Shown here: one piece after another, positions 39,592 through 53,533 of the stretch
Layout: each line of letters opens with the position of its first letter
Numbering within the stretch: position 1 is the first letter of the stretch
Assembly (NCBI GenBank): GCA_020091685.1
Contig: CM034591.1
Location: forward strand, 32,323,555-32,387,554
Source: Lutjanus erythropterus
Taxonomy: Eukaryota; Chordata; Actinopteri; Lutjaniformes; Lutjanidae
Direction: 5' to 3'
Length of the DNA: 64,000 nucleotides
Position numbers and translations under genes: made by a program
The notes under the pieces: generated by a model
Told to the model about the DNA's origin: nothing
Databases searched by the model: none
What the model saw: the letters and a program-made list of their open reading frames with translations, nothing else

Positions 39592-41750
39592 AACTGGATA
39601 TTGAGTCTAAATCCCTCACAAAAGAGCAGTTCAGCACCTACATCATCACCCTAAATTCAGCACTATATCCTCACAGTCTTCTTGCCCGCGGTGAAAAATC
39701 TATTTAAAGTAACTCCAAATGCAAACTCATGAATAGGGTTGAAATCACGATACTGGTACCAATACCTGCATTCTTAAAGTAATACTGATACCAATGGAGT
39801 GCTTAATTCTAGACATTTTTTGAAGGTTCAAGGCTTGTGCTGACTAACTGCAAGTAAAAACATACAAATAGTTGTTTTTTTTTCCATATCTGGTTTCAAA
39901 AAGGATTGAATGTTTGACTGGAGACATTTCAATGCCGTGGTCATGTGAGTGTGAGAGATATTCTAAAAATAAATGTGTTGACACAACAAAAAATATGCAA
40001 TAGTTCACAATCAATCTTTTTGAGTTATGACAGCTTCCAATGAAACTATGTTCAACTCATGTACTACATTGAGTTAAGGGAATTAGCTTTTCCTTTACAG
40101 CCAAGTGTATTTTTAAGTACCACTTACTTAATAATTGGTAGTTGGTTACTCATATAATTAAGTTGTTCTAACTAGTTTTTCTACATCATGTAAAGGGAAT
40201 TTTTAAGTGCTATGTACCAAGTTACCTTTATTATGAGCAAAAGTTTTCAAGTTTTTAGCTTAAAAAAAATCAGACAAGAACAGAATTGTCATGCAGTAAA
40301 CTTTTTTATTCTGAGTGCAGTTGTGTATGTGAACACATGATATTTAAATCTTGACCAAAGAGAAATTACAATGCCCCACAAATTAAAAATAAACACATTG
40401 CCCATATTGCCTTGGAAAAACATAATTATGCCATTACAGTAGCACTAACATACAGTCTGAACTATCTTAGCATTATTATTTGAACACAATTCATCTAAAT
40501 TATGTTTGCAACTGGGAAGGTTTCTGTGAATCAGTAAATTAGCAATTTTATTTCACAACCATGCATTTGATTAAGTGGTTAGAATAGGGTCTCTGTCCTA
40601 TTTTTAAGACCGTATTTAAGGTTTTTGATCATGTAATATTTGACATATGGAAGGATGATATGATAGGAAAAGGTCACAGTTTGGTTCAAATGAGAAAATA
40701 TACAACCATTTTCAGTTAAATGTGACTGAAACGGAACATGACAAGCCATTTTTTCATTTCATTTCAGCCAGTGATTATGTATAGATGGTCACTGTGTTTG
40801 CTCAGTGGTAATTTGGTCTGCCGTTGTACAAATGCACCACATTTTGGTGGTAATGAAATTCAGTCTCAAGTGGAAATGGTCTCAGTCTCAAGTGCCCTGA
40901 TGTTGGTTGATTAGACATCTAATGGAAGGTTTGTTTTTTACTTACTTCATCTCTGCTGATAGGCACAAAGTTTGAGAGAGTTATGTAAATCTGCTGAAAG
41001 TTTATTGTGTGCGACTCCTTATCAAAGTTTGCACCCACTGCTACCTCCTGGGGTGCTAAAATTGTCTTTGGTGGCTTTCAGTGTTTCAATACCTTTAATA
41101 ATAATACAGGTGAACAAGGACAGAATTTATCTGTTTTTTTTTCTGAACTAAAACTGTCCATACCTTTGACACAGTCATTTCTTCCTTTCCCCATGACTAA
41201 TCAGTTGGAAATTGTTTTACACATTATGCTACCATCAAATAATGTGATCAGGTCTACATAAACATTCATTTTAGTGTATTACATTAACATCAGGGATCAT
41301 GATGTAGGGGTGACCTGGCAAAGAAATGCAGGGGTCAGCAACAAAAAAGGTGAACCTAAGAAGAGCGATACTCAGTGTTTCATGAGTTTGGACAGCGGCA
41401 TCTTTTTTGAAAATCTTTCGAAAATCTAAAACACAAGAGCACACATCTGGAGAATGGATTAAACTTTGTCTTTACCTGCTCTAACATAAGCTGCAAACAG
41501 TAGTATGTCCATCTAACTAACACTAGTTCACTAGCTGCAGTAAAGTTACCTCCAGCCACCAGCCAAACTTACCACTAGATCAATGTTTGTTGTGTCAGGG
41601 GTTTGACGAGGAGGGCATTGCTGGGTGTAAAATCAATGTGAGCCAATGAAGACACATCTCTTTGTGGCTCACTCTCTTAGGTCTAAGCCAGGCTAGCTTA
41701 GCTCTTATCCCGGCTCTCTTCCTGGGACGACTGCGATGTGGCTGATCTGG

Positions 41751-41751
<1 letters not shown>

Positions 41752-41847
<96 letters not shown>
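41752..41847. repeat. (GT)n microsatellite, the longest in the window
   Basis: About 48 uninterrupted GT units. The minus-strand frame reading repeated Thr-His is a repeat artefact. Confidence 0.97.
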
Positions 41848-41848
<1 letters not shown>

Positions 41849-42312
41849 TCTTCCACCATTCAAGCAATGTTTGCTGAAATATAAGCTAGCTTTAACATAA
41901 GTCTTTTAGTACTAACACTATGACTCATGCTTGTAAATTCATGAACTGGATATTAAGCCTTCATCACAGTCCCCTGCTGGTCCTTGCTGGTCCTTGGTCA
42001 TCAGGTGGAAAGCCTACAGCAGAGTAAGCTTTGACAATTAGCTTAAAGGAAGGATTTTCTCACAAGGGAGGGATGACACAGGGGAGAAAGCTCTGGCAGG
42101 CATTGATCATTGGCCAGCAGGGCCATAATGTTCCCTGCATGTGTTTTATAACAGGAGACAGGAGACCTCATCACTCTGCTGCTTCCTGAACTTTATTTTT
42201 CATGTGAAACGGTCGCTGGAACAAGCACACTGGTAATTTGTAGTTTTTCACCTTTGCTGTTACCACCACTGGCCCTTGAACATAAATTCAACATTTTACG
42301 GTATAGTATGAC

Positions 42313-43332
42313 CAGTGGTGGACAGTAACGAAGTACATTTACTTGAGTACTGTACTTAAGTACATTTTTTGAGTATCTGTACTTTACTTGAGTATTTGTT
42401 TTTTTGGAAACTTCTGACTTTCACTTCACTACATTTCAAAGACAAATATTGTACTTTTGACTCCACTACATTTCTAGGAAGGTTGTTGTTACTTTTTGAC
42501 TGAGAACATCATTGAAGTCAGCTGTTGCTGTTTTTTCTTTTCTAAAATGTAATTGGTCACATGCTGTGTTCCTCACAGAAAGAAACCAATCACAGTAGCT
42601 CCTCTCAAATGGGACTGATGTAAAAGCAGAAATACGTCCAGGCGCACTAACAAGCACAAGCAAGCTCTCCCTCTTTCATTCAAACAAAAAGCAGTAATGG
42701 TGACGGCAGGAGAAAGACAAAATTAAATCTCAAGATGTTATTATAATTATTAAATATTCCAGGTAGCTTTTAAAGTGGATTGTTTTTATCGGGGTGAAAA
42801 ATACAGAATAATTCATGTATATACTGCCTCTGAAGACAGAAAGAAATCTCAGTTATTTAACAGACTTGGAGAACTCCTTACAGTTAGCTTCAATCTGCTT
42901 TTATGCAGTGATTTTAATACAGTTACATCAGAAAATGACAATAACTGTCCTTTTTGTTTTTGATTGTATTTCTATGCTGAAGTTTTTATAGGTGTTTCTA
43001 TAGGCTTTGTGTAGCAGAGTGGTTCTACAAGCAAGTCAGTGCATCATTAGATGGTTTCAGAGAGTTACAAGCTTCTGTAAATGCATCATGAAAACAATAC
43101 AGCATGTATTGATATTAGAAAATGCACTTTGTAATTTGTACTTTTGAATACTTAAGTATTTTTAAAAACATGTACTTTTGAATACTTAAGTATTTTTAAA
43201 ACCAAGTACTCCAGTACTTTAACTCAAGTAAAAGTTTGACTGAGCAACTTTCACTTGTAGTTGAGTAATATTTGACCAGGAGTATCTATACTTTGACTGA
43301 AGTACTGGGGTTGAGTACTTTGTCCACCACTG
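42313..43332. mobile_element. Non-autonomous hAT-type DNA transposon with target duplication
   Basis: A 1020-bp element begins CAGTGGTGGACAGTAACG and ends TTTGTCCACCACTG, so CAGTGGTGGACA is a nearly perfect terminal inverted repeat. It is flanked by agtatgac (42305-42312) and attatgac (43333-43340), an 8-bp duplication matching 7 of 8. Sub-terminal blocks are full of acttgagtac and tacttaagtat in both orientations, giving a strongly fold-back structure. The middle (about 42500-43080) has no transposase frame. Confidence 0.85.
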
Positions 43333-43793
43333 ATTATGACCAGGAAAGAGTTGAGAAAGTCCCTCCCCTTAAATAGGCAAATTGTAGTTTTTACACTTTA
43401 GGCTTTGAACAGATCGAACAAATAAGATGTAGGCTAATGTGTTAATGAGTAAGCTATATTAAATAAAATGTAAACTTGGCACAAATGTTCATTTGGACTA
43501 AAATGTAAAATGACTAAACTTTGGTGGTCAAAGGTCAAGGTCACAGTGAAATGAGGGAGTGGCCAAAATAACCGTAACCGTATTCAGTAAAGTTGAACTA
43601 ATGAAAAAATGTATTCACTGTTGTTTGGATGTATGAATACACTCATAAATGTCATAAACCCACTTTTCTTTTAACAAAAATGAACCACCAGACCAACAGC
43701 ACACAAATAATCACAGCAAACAATCAGGGTGACGATGCAGCACAAGTCAGCTCAGTATAAATCAGTGTACTGACATGACAATGAAAAAAAACA

Positions 43794-43822
<29 letters not shown>
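43794..43822. repeat. (CA)n microsatellite
   Basis: About fourteen CA units. Confidence 0.93.
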
Positions 43823-43824
<2 letters not shown>

Positions 43825-46299
43825 TTTAACCTGAGAGAAAGTTATTTTCAGTAAAGTCCAAAATAAATATTCCCTGAAATTCTTAAGAGTTAAACAAAAA
43901 GACACCACTTTTCAGAGCTTCAGCGATAAACAGCAACAAGAACTCAGTCTGTTCAGTTCAGTATTTCAAAATTTGGTCAGAGTAACACCTCCTCACCAAA
44001 ACAAATCAAATGAGGATCTGTGGGAAAGTTCTAGTAGTTCAGTTTAGTTTTTACCCCAAAGAGTTCAAATCACCACCCAACAAAGTTAATCAGAGATCAC
44101 TGGACAGGTTTCGGTTGTTTGGTTCAGTTTTTTTCCACGTAGTAAAACCTAAAACATCTCAAATAAATTAATGATGCATCTCTCAAAGTAAAACCTCAGA
44201 CAATGTCACAGTCAACTCCAAGTGCCAGTTTGTCTTCGAGTTCACAGAATAAAAGAATCAAACCTCACAAAGGACAGACAGACACAATACTTTCACAACA
44301 AACAAAGTCACCATCAGTTTAAAAGTTCAAATGTTATATTAAAGAACACAAAACTAAGTCAGTCCAGTTCCATGTAATTCAGTTCAGTTGATAAGGTAAC
44401 ACAGACACTCCACTTTGGGATTCAAAAGTCAAAACACCGAAGAATACCCATTAAGAGAACCACAGACCCATGAAAGATCTCGCAAGAGTGATCATTTGTA
44501 ACCCAAACAGTGGTTTTCCCACAACCCTGACCGAGTGTTTTCCGTCATTAAACCTACTATATTTAGTTAACCATAGCGTTCATACATTTAAAACAAAACT
44601 GGGTTGTACAAGGTGTACAATGAAGAAACAATCACACAAATCTCGCAAGAGTTCCACAAATCAAGGATTCATTCTAGACTTAAAAACAGGCTCGTTCGGG
44701 ATGAACTGCACCTCGCCTGGAAAGTAGACGAGATCAGACGGCCGCAGCACGAGGTGGAGACAAAAAGCTGCAGTCAAGTCGGACAGTTTTCAACAGACTT
44801 AAGAAGGAGTAGAAGAAGAGACACTAACATCCTGTTAGATCACCTGTAGGTTACCTAGTCTGCAGACCACGCTCATAACTGAAGAGATGAAATGTGTTCT
44901 TGGTTGCTGATTGAAGTTAAAATAGAAGAGATCAAACAAACAGTTACAAAGTGCTTTACAAGGCAGATAAAAGAACAGATGTTACATGTAACAGGAGGAG
45001 GATAAGTCTTATCAGACACAAATAGCAGATAGACAACATAAAATGCACTGCAAAAGTACATCAGACTATTCCCATACTATTCCCACCAGATATCTATGCA
45101 TAGATCAATAGATTTGTGTTTTGCTTACTTCAATCAGAAATACTGAACACTCATATTTCGTTGCAAGCAACATGACATCATTATCTAAAGCAGAGGTGCA
45201 GGAGCCATGCAGCTGTGCAGCTTTAGTGGCACATTTAAAGCAAAACCCCAAGCCATAGTTGCAGCAGCCGAGTACTCACGCCAGGGTCACATGAGGCAAA
45301 GCAGCCGCTGTGTTTATCTCAAATTTTGATGCTGTGGAGCTTCAGGGGTGAGATAGGAAGTCTTCATGTACGCTTGAAAATCCATCACCATATGGTTAGT
45401 TCAATTAGTTTTAGCTTCTCAGTCTTTCTCTTACATTCAGTTCTGTTACTAAAATCCCATGAAACATTACAAATGACATAATCTTCACTAATTCATAGAA
45501 GGATGTAAGAAAATTGAAAAAGACACAAATAATATTCAAATCACTCTGCATGTGTAAGCATGTAAATGTAAAATACTGCTGCTTATTAATTTGGGAACTC
45601 CACATAGCTTCTTGTTGCCGTGGTTACTGTGTTAACATGCTGCATTTCACCCATTACTGCATATTAAACACAACACAGTACAGCCTATATCTTGAGCCAG
45701 ATTACCACACTAATGGTAATTGTCAAAAAGGATCTGCACTTGAGCTAATTGTTCATCTGTCTTTGAGAATTGCTGATATTCTTATTTTAATCTATCAACA
45801 GAAATAGCTCAAAGTCATGTGAAACTAATGAATCTGAAATATCAGGTTCATCTGATTATATCTTGGACCAGTGAACACCTATTAACTAATTGGTGCTGAG
45901 GAGAAAAGGGTAGATGACTATTAAAAACATGACCACATCTTCCCCCCTGGTCACATTACACTGGGTGGGTGATTTACATTGAGTCATGCATGAGGCTACT
46001 CAAGCAAAGCTAAAGGGACAAAAGGCAAAATGTGAGACATCATAAGCTGTGACAAGTGTGTACAGTATAAAAAACAAGTCAGACAAATATTCCACACAGC
46101 AAACCTTGAGTATGTCATGACATGATTCATATAATAAAACATACTCCATGCAATCAGAGCCGTGTGAGATGAACAAAAATAACCTTCTTTCTTCAATTAG
46201 AAAGACGGATATGTATTTTAGCATCACCAGATGCATACAAAGACAATAAATAAATAGAAAAATTGAGGGGTTTTGTATGAGATAATTCTGCTGTGAATG

Positions 46300-47240
46300 A
46301 TTGGCTATGGGTAAGGAAAGTAGCTGGCAACATGCTAGTTACCATAACATGTTGTGGTGCCATGCCATTGCTTCAATGGCCCAATATTCTGCAGTCTCAG
46401 TTGTCCAAAAAATGTGCCATTGGACCAAAAGCCCATTGTCACTTATCCCAAAAACAACTGTCCGTTGCTCTGAAGGCCCATTACTCTGAAAATACACACT
46501 CTCACAATATTTAAAGGGGTTTTACAGACAAATTTCCAGTACAGAAATAAAATCATGAGAGTTTTAGCTCAGCTGGTACGCACCCCTGTCAGTCAGTTAT
46601 TTGATAGGGTTAACCTTAGCCCAACCCTAAACCCAACAGCAAGAAGAGTGTGTATTTTTGAAGTAATGTTCCATTGGAGCAATGGGCATCTGACAGACAG
46701 ATGAGCTTTTAGTCCAGTGGTATATTTTTCAAATTATTGGGGCAGACTAATGGGCCGCTGAAAATATGGGCAGTCACCCATTAGGTGAGGCAGCTGAGTA
46801 AGCTTATTTGATTGGTTGGTGAGGTTGCCAGTGTTGCCAACATGCTAGTTAGTATAACATGTTGTGTTGCTATGATATTGTTCCAAAAGCCTATTATTCC
46901 AAAACCCCAACAGTTACATTTGACAGCCCATTATCTCAAATACAAACGTCCAGGCCCATTACTCTGAAAATACTCCCTATCTTAACAGGTGTTAGTTCAA
47001 TGAATGCTGGCCTGCACCCTGTACATTGTGCTGAATTAGCAAGGTCTTTTTGACCTTAAAGGAAATGGCTCTTCAAGTGATTTTACTGTTGCAGACAAAT
47101 TTCAAATGGCAAAATTAAAAAATTAGTTTTACAGTTCGCACATGCTTGAGTCATTGGGGTTAACCCAATTTTAACCCTAACCCAAGTGCAGGGACAATGT
47201 GTCTTTTCAGAGCAGTGGGACTTCCAAGCAATGTGCATTT
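46300..47240. repeat. Diverged tandem duplication of an unclassified repeat
   Basis: Two units of about 450 bp, starting near 46330 and 46830, share ordered text: caacatgctagtta with ataacatgttgtg, then cccattactctgaaaatac, then acagacaaatttc, ttttacag.., gttaaccttagccc / gttaacccaattttaaccct and gtgtattttt / gtgtcttttc. They are clearly diverged and bear no coding frame. Confidence 0.6.
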
Positions 47241-48440
47241 GTTTTCAGGTTGACAGACAGCTTGTTACTTGAGCACCTAGATGTCTAGTGAAGAACACAC
47301 ACTTAGCACACTCCTGTAGTCATTTGGTGCAAGGCAGGGTGAAAGCAACTGCCTGTTGCAGCTTTAAAAACCAAAACAGTGACAACAACTGTGCACCTTT
47401 AAGTTTATACTGTGTCAAAATATGAAAAATTGTCGACGCTAATTGGATATCAACATTTTTTAATTCACTGAGTACCTTGTTTGTGACCAAAATAATCACT
47501 AGTGAGATTGAGAGAGTGGTGCAAATCTATAAATAGCCAAACATGAGTCACCCAAATTGATGACATATTACACAGGTCATAAATCATAGTCTCCATGGCA
47601 AGACAGATCAAAACTTCATAACTTTTAGGTTACAATAACCCACTCCTTCATGTTATTTGCATTTGTCAGAATGACACACTAAATAGAGAGAAGGTCAAAC
47701 TGGGTCCAGATTTGAGCATTGTTTCTTTTAATGTTTGTGTATGTCCTCAGGTGAAGGTCCACCACACTTGAATAATGATCATCACAGCCACACACCTGTA
47801 AATGTTGAACCATCAAACATGTTGTTGTGTGCATGCAATGACAGCTTCATTGACTAACCAGATTATGTCAGTGCAATACATCCTTCAAAAACCTCCAAAT
47901 CCTACTTTTTGTTATTGTGAAGGTTTTCATCGACGGAGAAGTAAAAACCTCAGGATCATCAGATAACTTTAGTCTACAACCAGTTTAAACACCCCTTTTG
48001 AACATATATATGATCAGTTTGTTACCTTACCGTAGTCTCAAGTAGGTTTTAAGTCTGAGGACTGAAATGTGTAAATACAAATGATGCAATAACATTTTTC
48101 CTTTGTTTTTTTATTTGAGGTGAGGAAAGGGACAAGAGAAAAGACATAAATGGCAGAGATAAACTAAAGCCAGTGATGAAGAAGAGGAGGGGAGAGAAAG
48201 GAGCGAGGAAGAAGAAAAAAAAATCTGTCAAGAAGTGGCTACTTTCAAACCTGAAAAGTTAAAATGCCAACTGAAAAACTTTTAAGTACATGCTAAAAAT
48301 TATTTACTTTTACATTTTCAGTGGATAAATATTTGTAATGGCTTCTTTTTATAATGTGGTATTGCTACTTTTGCTTCTTTATCATTTGATCAGTGTGCGT
48401 GCTGTTGTTGAGACGCTGTGGAGGTGAAACAGAAACCAGT

Positions 48441-48620
48441 GGGTCAGCGCGTGTCATGTGTCACGAGCCAATACAGGAAGTAGCTGGCAGCTGCTGACGA
48501 GCTAAACAACAAAAGCCATGAAGATACGAGCAACCTAGCGAATAAGAGTGTTTCCGTGCCACACAGAAGTCAGTTAATGTTGGTGCCATCATACTCTGTA
48601 AAAAGGCGAATGTTACAGAC
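48441..48620 (+). promoter_or_regulatory. sppl2a: sppl2a promoter/5' leader region
   Basis: The stretch just before the sppl2a ATG holds a CCAAT box at 48468-48472 and an ETS-like CAGGAAGTA at 48474-48482. It is moderately CpG-richer than its surroundings and has no TATA box, as usual for a housekeeping-type promoter. The start of transcription is inferred. Confidence 0.4.
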
Positions 48621-51600
48621 ATGGAAAGAGCTGTCAGTATCTTCATTTTGTCGGTCATTTTCTTGGCATCGCAGGTAAGTTGATGAACGCTAATAACAGA
48701 AACTGAACCGTGAAGGTTAGCCACCGGTTACCGACGGGCCTGATAACTGAACTTACCATCGAAAACTATGTCGGCTGTGACTACTGCTAACTGTCTAAAA
48801 CATATTAATAGTATGTTGTCAATATACTGTACTGATTTGTCTGTAATAAGCACCATTTTTTCGTTAAACAACGACACAACTGACCGCTGTCAACCAGCTA
48901 TCGTTAGCTCTAACATGTGGTTCGTTAGCCTCTGCTAGTGTGGTTCAAGCTTTAAAACTTCGTGTTTGTGCTGCATTACTGTTAGATGATAGGGACAGCG
49001 TTAATGTAGTTAACATTTTCCAGAACTGACATTAAATTAGCACTTAAGCAAAAGCTGTTCAAACCTAACTTAGCTAACTTATACAGAAGTTGACGTTTGA
49101 CGGAGGGTGATTTCCCCGACGTCCCCTAAACACGTCACTATCAAGGAAGTATTCACATATTTATTTATAGCAGATCACTGATCACTAAGGCAGAGATCAC
49201 ACTACACACACCACTGCACTGAGTTGGCTCTGTTTCTGAATATGGAAATAATGTGTAACGAGTTGACTAGTCTAATATCAGGCTAAAAAAAAAAAAAGAT
49301 TAAGGAATACAAAACACTGATGAAAGCTTAAAGAGAGCTTTTGTTCAGTCTGATATTTATGACAGCTCAGTATATTTGCCAGTGAAGTGAGAGCATTTAA
49401 CTGATTATTTACCTATACATTAAAATGCCGCCATGAGAATGATAATAAAACAATATAAATTTGTAACCCGGATGTCTAAAAAGTTTTTTATTGAATTTGT
49501 ATATATTGCTTTTAATCTGGTGCAGTAGTTCACAGCCGTTTTGGCTGGCTTGACACTGGAGTTGGGAAACACAATGTTGGTGTTGGGTGCTAATACTGAC
49601 ATAATTAACTCATCGGATATCAGACTGTCGGCACCAAGCCATGTACCACTTCAGATTCCATAGTCTGCTGTTTTTATGAATCATAAATATATGTGTTGAC
49701 AGAATTGGAATTGCGTATTTTGATGCAGTCCCTTTGAAATGTTGATATTCAGTATCATTTTTGATACCACAGGGAAAATTGACTCAACATTGATGGCATG
49801 AAATGTTAGAGAATGAGACAAATGATGAGGATAAGACAGTACTGTGTGCAAGAGAGAGGTGGAGGAACTAACAACTCGCTGTTGGAGAGAAGAACGAGCG
49901 AGCAAGTACAGCTGGTACAGGAGTGTCAAATACTGTGAAAAAAGAAAATTGAAAGCATTTGAAGTATGAAGTATAGATATTTATCAAATATCTTATAAAT
50001 ATTTTTAATATTTATGAAACATTAATTGTAATCATGCAATTTTAAGCTCATAGCCAAAATGTTATAGCACAAATTAATTACTTTGTAATTTAACAGTTCT
50101 ACAAAGATATCCAGTCATTCCCATATTTTTTGTCTACCAGTATTTTATGAATTATGAATTGGTCCATGAACTTGCCATAATGCAATATAAGACAGGCTGA
50201 CTGCCACTGAGTGAGCCAGTAAGACCTGACTAACTCAACATGTCTTTAGTTCAGAGATATTTTAGTCCTGAAATACAGAAAAGGAAGACAACAACTTACT
50301 GTATAAAGACAACGTTCAGGTATCAGAATCAGGCTGAAAAAGAAAAAAAAAAGTGGATTTGTGTCTCTCTATAAGCAATCCATATTTTTGACAGACCACC
50401 ACACATAATGGCCTCAGTATAGTCATGAGTTGTAAGGAGATCAACAATGATATCATTCATACAAATTTTTTGACATACAAAACAAATGCATGCCTACTGG
50501 GATGCTGCAATTGTTAGCTATGTGTCAGGCCAGCTACAATTAAGACATTTTCTTCAACACTTTTAATTTAAAAGAATAATGTTTCTTTCCCAACAGATAA
50601 ACTGCCAGGAGGCGATTCTGCACATTTCAAATGGAAATACAGAGAGGGAGTACTGTATTGTCCACAATCACTCCTGGACACCCCTATCACAAACCCTTGA
50701 TGCTGCTGTAAGTTTTTCAAACTTTTTCAGGCACTATTCTGCTGTGATTTCATAGCATCAGGACAGGAAAGTAACTCTGGCTTTCATCTACTTCTTAAAC
50801 ATGAAGTCAATTTTGTGTTTATTCTTTGTATTTACAAAAATACACCATGAGTGGTTCCAAACCCTGCACTGGTGTAAATAAATTTGAGATGAAGTTCAAT
50901 GATCCCAAATGTTAAAACGTCACTTTACACCTTACAGCCTGTATTTACGAACTGCTGTTTGGTGGTGTTGTGCCACTCTGATTAATGTGGTAACCAGAAG
51001 TATTTACAGTTTAGAAGTAATGATGGTGACGTTAGCTGAAATGAGTTTGTGTTTGCTCTCATAATTTTGTGACTTCTCCTGTTTCCCAAAGTTATGATGG
51101 GAATATTACAGGAAATTCTCCTCTGTTAAAATTGTTAAATCACTTAATTTCTTCACTTTTCCAGTCGCAGTATCCACTTGTGAACCTGACCTCCACTGTC
51201 CTGTGTAACGCCTCAGGGGTCAGTACAGATGTAAAGGACAAAGCAGTGGTGGTCATGAGGGGGGACTGTGATTTCAGCCAGAAAGCTCAGGTTGCTCAGT
51301 CCCTCGGAGCTACAGCTTTGCTCCTTGCCAGCAACAAAACATTGGTAGGACATTTACATCAATCTGTATATTGTTAGTTGATTAAGCCTGAGGGGGTGTG
51401 ATTTGAAATTTTCCTTAAGATTTTGTTTTTTTTAAATGGTTAACTAACTCCCATGGAGGGCCCATTAACTGTTGTTTTTTGTGAACTGATAATAATGCTA
51501 TTGCCAGGATGTACAAATGTAACACCTAAGAAGTGCATGCAGAAGTGAGTCAGAAATAAGGAAGTGACATACCAGTGGTATCAGTGTGGGTGTTTCCATC

Positions 51601-53492
51601 TAAATATGTTTTCTTTGTAGGAGAAATGGTCTTGTTTCCTGTCATCATGTTTGATTCACTGTGATTTTTTTTTTTTAACTTTTAATTTTTTGACAACATA
51701 CCATGTTTAAAGTGGCTCACCAAAGGCCCAATCAGAAATGTTCCCAAGTCTTATTTATAAATATTTCTAGGAACACTGTACACTTCACCTAGGGCCACAA
51801 TAATCACAAACAGGGTCACTTCAAGAAACGTCACACTTAACCTGGGAACCAGACAAGGATGCCCACTCTCACCATCCCTCTTTGCCATCTTTATCGAACC
51901 ACTTGCAGCAGCAATAAGACAAAACAATAAATTTGAAGGAATCCAGGATACTGACTCACAACATAAAATTAGTTTATGTGCATATTATTTATTATTACAC
52001 CTACTGAATCCCTCCATGTCACAGCAGGAAACCTTTAACACCATTAACAACTTCTCTACAATCTCCCACTATACAATAAACTGGAACAAATCAACTATAT
52101 TACCACTGTCTGAAGATGCCTGGGACTCTGCAGCCCAAGACCTCCCACTTCACACCGGCAATATAAAATACTTAGGAATTAATATTTCCTCCAGGCTGTC
52201 AGAGTTATTCAATCTCAATTACACCCCATCGCTTAAAAAAATAGAAGATGATTTCAAACACTGGACCAAGCTCCTACTCACTCTCATAGGATAAATAGCT
52301 ACAGTCAAAATGAAAACCTTACTTCAGCTTAACTATTTGTTTTCCATAATCCCCACCACCCCCACTGATAAATGGTTTGAAACACTAGACTCATTAACGA
52401 CTCAATTTTAATGGAACAACAAAAAACCCAAAATCTCACTTTCAACATTACAAAATCAAAAATCACAAGGTGGCTTAGAGGCATCAAACTTTTTCCACTA
52501 CTTCCTGTCAAATTAACTACAATATTTATTTAAACGGACAAACAAGAGCAACTACAATAACCCATGGCTAGAGTTAGAACAAAATCAATGCACAACTTCA
52601 ATCGCAGACCTCCCCTTCCTACTGCAATCAATCGAGAAAATTAACTATTGTCAGAATATCACAGTTCACACAACTCTGGCAGCCTACTACAACCATCTAA
52701 ATTAAGCAGGGAGGTTATGGAAATCACAAATTAAAAAAAAAATCACATCAAAACTTTATAAACTTATATCTTATATAACTTATATAACTCTCCCAATCAC
52801 AAAATGAGAAAATGCCATGTCTATCTCTCCCAACCCTGACTTCTGGATACAAATCAATAAAAACATCTTCTCTATGACCATGCATTCAAATCTATAACTT
52901 ATACAATATAAAACCATCCACAAAACCCACATCACTCAGAGCAAAATGTTGAAAATGGGACTGGCAGACACAGACACCTGCTCACAATGCACACTGGGTA
53001 GCACAGATGATTATTTGCATGCCACTTGAGTCTGTCAACCAGTTCACTCCTTTTGGACAGCAGTCACTGAGAATCTCTCTGACATTATCTTGGGCTGCAG
53101 AATCTCATTGTCTCCATCACTGTGCCTGCTGGGACATACCACACAAGTAGCCTCCCACCACCACCACTATCAATTCCCCATCCAGTACCCTGTCCTCCTA
53201 CATGTGGGTGGCTGACGAAATTGCCCTGGACCTGGCCATTCAATGGGGTTTCAGGGTACAGTTGGCTTTGCATAGCAGATTTTGTTGGGCCAACCACCAA
53301 ATAATAATATCTCCTAAATCAAAACAAAACAAACAAAAAAACACCAATCAGCCTCACCTTAATTTAAGTTTCTGTCTCTTGAGTTTGGAGGACTTGGCCC
53401 TCCTTTGTCATGCTACTGCCACAACAGTGCCTTAGGTCTGCTCCCGTGATGTTAAGGTTAGGGTATAAATAAATAAATAAATAAATAAACAA

Positions 53493-53533
<41 letters not shown>

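Larger units (their letters stand above)
34148..48440. other. Long intergenic region between gnrhr and sppl2a (head to head)
   Basis: About 14 kb with no exon I can assign to a gene; the first kilobase or so may be gnrhr promoter and leader. It holds transposon copies (36057-36440, 42313-43332), a LINE 3' tail (36702-36818), a diverged tandem repeat (46300-47240) and several microsatellites. At 43400-44870 there is unclassified sequence rich in tcagttcagt words, with no family assignment. A purine-rich tract runs about 48117-48222. Confidence 0.5.

Noticed and set aside
52016-52294. 92-codon frame as a host gene
   Set aside because: It is part of the degenerate L1 reverse transcriptase region, continuous with GTRQGCPLSP upstream.
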